A program made the translations under genes and the position numbers. Shown in pieces: positions 57,472 to 60,000 of a stretch of 60,000 bases of DNA. The notes beneath the pieces are model-generated. The model saw only the letters and a program-made list of their open reading frames with translations. It was not told the origin of the DNA and did no database searches. Each line of letters starts with the position of its first letter. Position 1 is the first letter of the stretch. This stretch comes from Polytrichum commune (lineage: Eukaryota > Streptophyta > Polytrichopsida > Polytrichales > Polytrichaceae), in NCBI GenBank assembly GCA_950295325.1, contig OX485803.1, positions 58,235,554 to 58,295,553 on the forward strand, in the 5' to 3' direction.

Positions 57472-60000
57472 TCAAATCAATTTATTGAGTTTGGCGAGCC
57501 TCATGATGCTCTTGAATACATTATCGCGGGGGCTTAGCGCCGCATTGCCGAAGGGGTTGGACCTAACAAAAAATGGGATGCTACCGGCGTGGAGCACGAG
57601 CCTTCTAAGGTAGGGGGCTAGCCTATCGACCAAAAATGTGTCTTGCCTATCGCCGGTCCAAGTGTCCGGGAAGATGACGTTGCCCGGGGGGTTCAAGACA
57701 CTCTTGGTGGGGCTGTCGTCGATGAGGACGGTGTTCTCTGGAGTCGGCCACCACCCGTGCGGCGTCCCTTGCAGACGGGGGACGCCTCGCCAGAGTCTCG
57801 AGCGGAGGACCTTGAGGAACTGTTGTCCTCCGCCCCGACCGCCAAACTTGGGCACCGGTTGACCTTTCTCGTCGAGCAGCTCGTCGCAGTCCTCTTGGCC
57901 GAGGACGAGGCAAGGGCTCGGGAGATCGCGGAACAAGAAGTGCACGATGGGCTCGGTGTTCTCCATGACCATGGAGCTCCACACAATGACGTGAGCGAAC
58001 TCGACCACCTCGCGAAGGAAGTCACGCAAGCCGGGACGGGCGCGGACAGCCTTGCGGTTAATGAGGGTGTCGAGCTCGCCGTCGTAGTCCCTTTCGTCGG
58101 GGTGACGGAAGGGACGCGTGGGGACCCTTGGGATGTGTTGGGTGTGACACAACACCCCGTTGAGGTCAAAAACGATGAAAGGTTTGTTCCGGGTGGGAGG
58201 TCCACTGGTCGAGGGGTTGCGACCAATCTCCGGGGGGTCCTGTGATGAACAACTCGACTAGTTTAATTCTATGATCCAATAATGAAACTTTGCGTAGAAA
58301 ATGAAGACGGTGCATTATGGGGAAAGACGAGGAAGCGAGGAGAGTGCAAGGAAAATGTGCTCAAGGGCACACTTGCGAACGAGCGTTCGTGAATGAAGGC
58401 TGCGGGGGCGGTGCGCATCATTTACGAGCGCTCGTTCGTGAGCGCGGCTACACGTACATTTACGAGCGGTCGTTCGCGAATGAGGTGGACAGTGGGTCGC
58501 AACCTTTCACGAACGAGCGTTCGCGAATGAGGTGGGTATGCAAGAATCAACATAATCTCATCAACATATACAACATACGAGAAGGGGTCGAGGGCAGAGA
58601 ATTTGAAGCAACGCGATGCAGATAACATAGGCTCATATATTAATCCGTTGAATATTTACATTTCTCACGTGATAGTCTATCACATTTTCCTAAGGCAAAA
58701 TGATGCCGTGTCCTACAAAACTGTTCGGCCCTAAGGGGGACCGCTGAAGAGGGCTCTCGCAAGGCCACTGGATGTCGATGAAGAGAAAAACATCGCGATG
58801 TTAGAGAGGTTACGAACGCGCGTTCGTTAAAAAATGGTATTCTCAGAGGAGAGTTACCTCGTCATCGGGGGGAGGGGTAGCGGCGCTGGACCGAGCAGCA
58901 GGTCCCTCCTCAACGATTAATGAACGCGCGTTCGTAACCTCCACAGCTGCAGCCGCCTCTGTCTCCATGGCCTCTGCCTCACGCTCCGGTTGAGAGGCCT
59001 GTGTCGCCTGGATGCGCAGCGCGTCTTCTTCCTCGGCGCCCAGGTCGAGCGCGTCCATCCTGACATCCTCCATCCACGCCGCATGGGTTTCTTCCACGTC
59101 CATCCCATGCACCCCTGGTGCGTCATTGGGGCTCCCCTGCGTGTCCTCCACAATGACCATGTCAGTGTGTCGCGCAGAGTCATCGCCATGTCTGTCTACT
59201 ACCCTGGGGACGACGGTGAAAGACGATGCATCGGTGTATGAGGGCAGTCCTACCCTTGAAGGGGGAGGGGTGAGGACTGGAGGACCTGAAGATTCACGAA
59301 CGCGCGTTCGTAAATCCTCGTCCTCCTGGATGGCCGCCGCCACAGCATCGTGGGAGGTGGTCGAGGGAACCTCTGGTGGCGGAGGAGTGCCAACAGGCGT
59401 GGGGTGGGGCGCCTGCTGGCGGGAAGGCCCTCCGGTGAACATGCCCGGTGGAGGGGATTGGGAGGGGTATCCTCCAGTGAAGGGGTAGGCCGGCTGGGGG
59501 GGCGCCGAGAAGCTCTGCATACGCTGGAGCATGGCGAGGATGGCGTCCGTCTTCTCGTTCGACTGCCTCAGCTCCTCCTGAATTGCGAACATTTTCTTGG
59601 CATTCTCCTCTGCCGCCTTCGCCATGTCCTCCTTCATCTTTTGCTCGAGCTTGGCGTTAAGCTCGGCGACGGACAACGCCTCCTCTTTGACCCTCTTGTT
59701 TTTGTCAAAGTCTACCCCCAGCTCGACCATGATCTCCATGTCGCCCTCGTCCTCATCGGAGACCTCGATGATTGCCCCCGGAGGCAGCTCCACGTAGGGG
59801 GTCTTCTTCATCCTCCGCCTCGTGTTGCGGTACTGGTCCAACGTCGGTCGGGACCGTTGGTCCAGAAGGTCGAGGTTCTCCATCTTGGGAACCACGATCG
59901 GCCTGGGCGACACGGATGTCGAGCATCCCCCGGGAGTGCCGAATGCCTCCGCTCCAGACGTTCTCGCGGGGAGGACATCTTGGGTTGTCCCCGCCGACGA
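57472..60000 (-). CDS. Coiled-coil protein with FCP1-like HAD phosphatase domain (5' partial)
   Basis: The first visible exon (60000-58858) runs off the window. It encodes PRPIVVPKMENLDLLDQRSR, an acidic stretch, a coiled coil (ELNAKLEQKMKEDMAKAAEE, QEELRQSNEKTDAILAMLQR) and a Pro/Gly-rich linker, and ends PPPDDE before GTAACT. A 618-bp intron follows. The second exon (58239-57472) begins after CATCACAG in the same phase with DPPEIGRNPSTSG. HAD motifs: I FIVFDLNGVLCHT (about 58160), II VIVWSSM (about 57980), a motif III candidate lysine in QQFLKVL, and IV TVLIDDSPTKS (about 57720). It ends LAKLNKLI. FCP1/SCP-type phosphatases act on phosphoserine peptides; motif I normally reads D-x-D, but here it is D-L-N, so activity may be weak or absent. 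GC is far above the rest of the window. The domain is firm; the substrate is unknown. Confidence 0.8.
58373..58526. repeat. Cluster of four GAACGNNCGTTC-type palindromes in the intron
   Basis: Imperfect or perfect palindromes with CGTTCG cores lie at 58375-58393, 58423-58440, 58460-58480 and 58507-58526 (for example ACGAGCGCTCGT, perfect). Three of them continue into GAATGA. Spacing is about 35-50 bp. They lie inside the 618-bp intron of the FCP1-like gene. Confidence 0.85.
58812..58827. repeat. Perfect 16-bp palindrome, intron copy
   Basis: ACGAACGCGCGTTCGT, just inside the intron beside the donor at 58857. Confidence 0.9.
58920..58936. repeat. Palindrome within the coding exon, copy 1
   Basis: GAACGCGCGTTC with near-palindromic flanks. 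It lies in frame in the coiled-coil exon, where it encodes TNARS on the minus strand. Confidence 0.88.
59296..59311. repeat. Palindrome within the coding exon, copy 2
   Basis: ACGAACGCGCGTTCGT, identical to the intron copy at 58812. It encodes part of LRTRVRESS on the minus strand. Confidence 0.9.

Noticed and set aside
57643-58245. Plus-strand 200-codon ORF
   Set aside because: It is the mirror of the FCP1-like exon, whose minus-strand frame has recognisable HAD motifs.

Overview
The window is nuclear DNA of a land plant, probably a flowering plant. The evidence is a spliced plant-type branched-chain aminotransferase (BCAT) locus and a typical plant transposon load: a Mutator-like element with 9-bp target duplication, Tourist-like MITEs with TTA/TAA duplications, a Stowaway MITE with its CTCCCTCCGTCC-type ends, CACTA-ended MITEs, and decayed pogo, hAT and LINE coding remnants. 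No bacterial operon, CRISPR array, rRNA or convincing tRNA gene is present. Most short open frames in the AT-rich part are chance.

Layout. 1-24.7 kb is gene-poor and made of MITEs and simple repeats: a three-copy MITE family with 3-bp duplications, Tourist-like elements (one nested in a 240-bp tandem repeat with its empty site preserved next door), a LINE endonuclease scrap, a 33-bp minisatellite and a Stowaway. 24.7-32.0 kb holds a minus-strand BCAT pseudogene. Its exons can be followed almost end to end, but it carries several frameshifts, several stops and a destroyed splice donor; one large intron contains an array of about 183-bp repeats. 32.3-48 kb is again gene-poor, with a LINE tail, the C-terminus of a pogo/Tigger-like transposase, a hAT transposase tail and an unidentified 247-codon dead frame. 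48,087-55,745 is a complete Mutator-like element with 259-bp terminal inverted repeats and a perfect 9-bp target duplication. It encodes a MULE transposase (DDE plus SWIM zinc finger) on the plus strand and one or two small basic proteins on the opposite strand, the same convergent plan as maize MuDR. 55.8-60 kb switches to GC-rich DNA. It carries a minus-strand gene, open at the window edge, that joins a coiled-coil/proline-rich region to an FCP1-like HAD phosphatase domain by a phase-matched intron. A perfect palindrome, ACGAACGCGCGTTCGT, and its variants are scattered through both the intron and the coding exon.

The only features that look like working genes are the FCP1-like gene and, possibly, the small proteins inside the MULE. 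The transposase has an upstream in-frame stop and at least two frameshifts. All calls come from reading the sequence by eye; family names rest on recognised motifs, not on searches.
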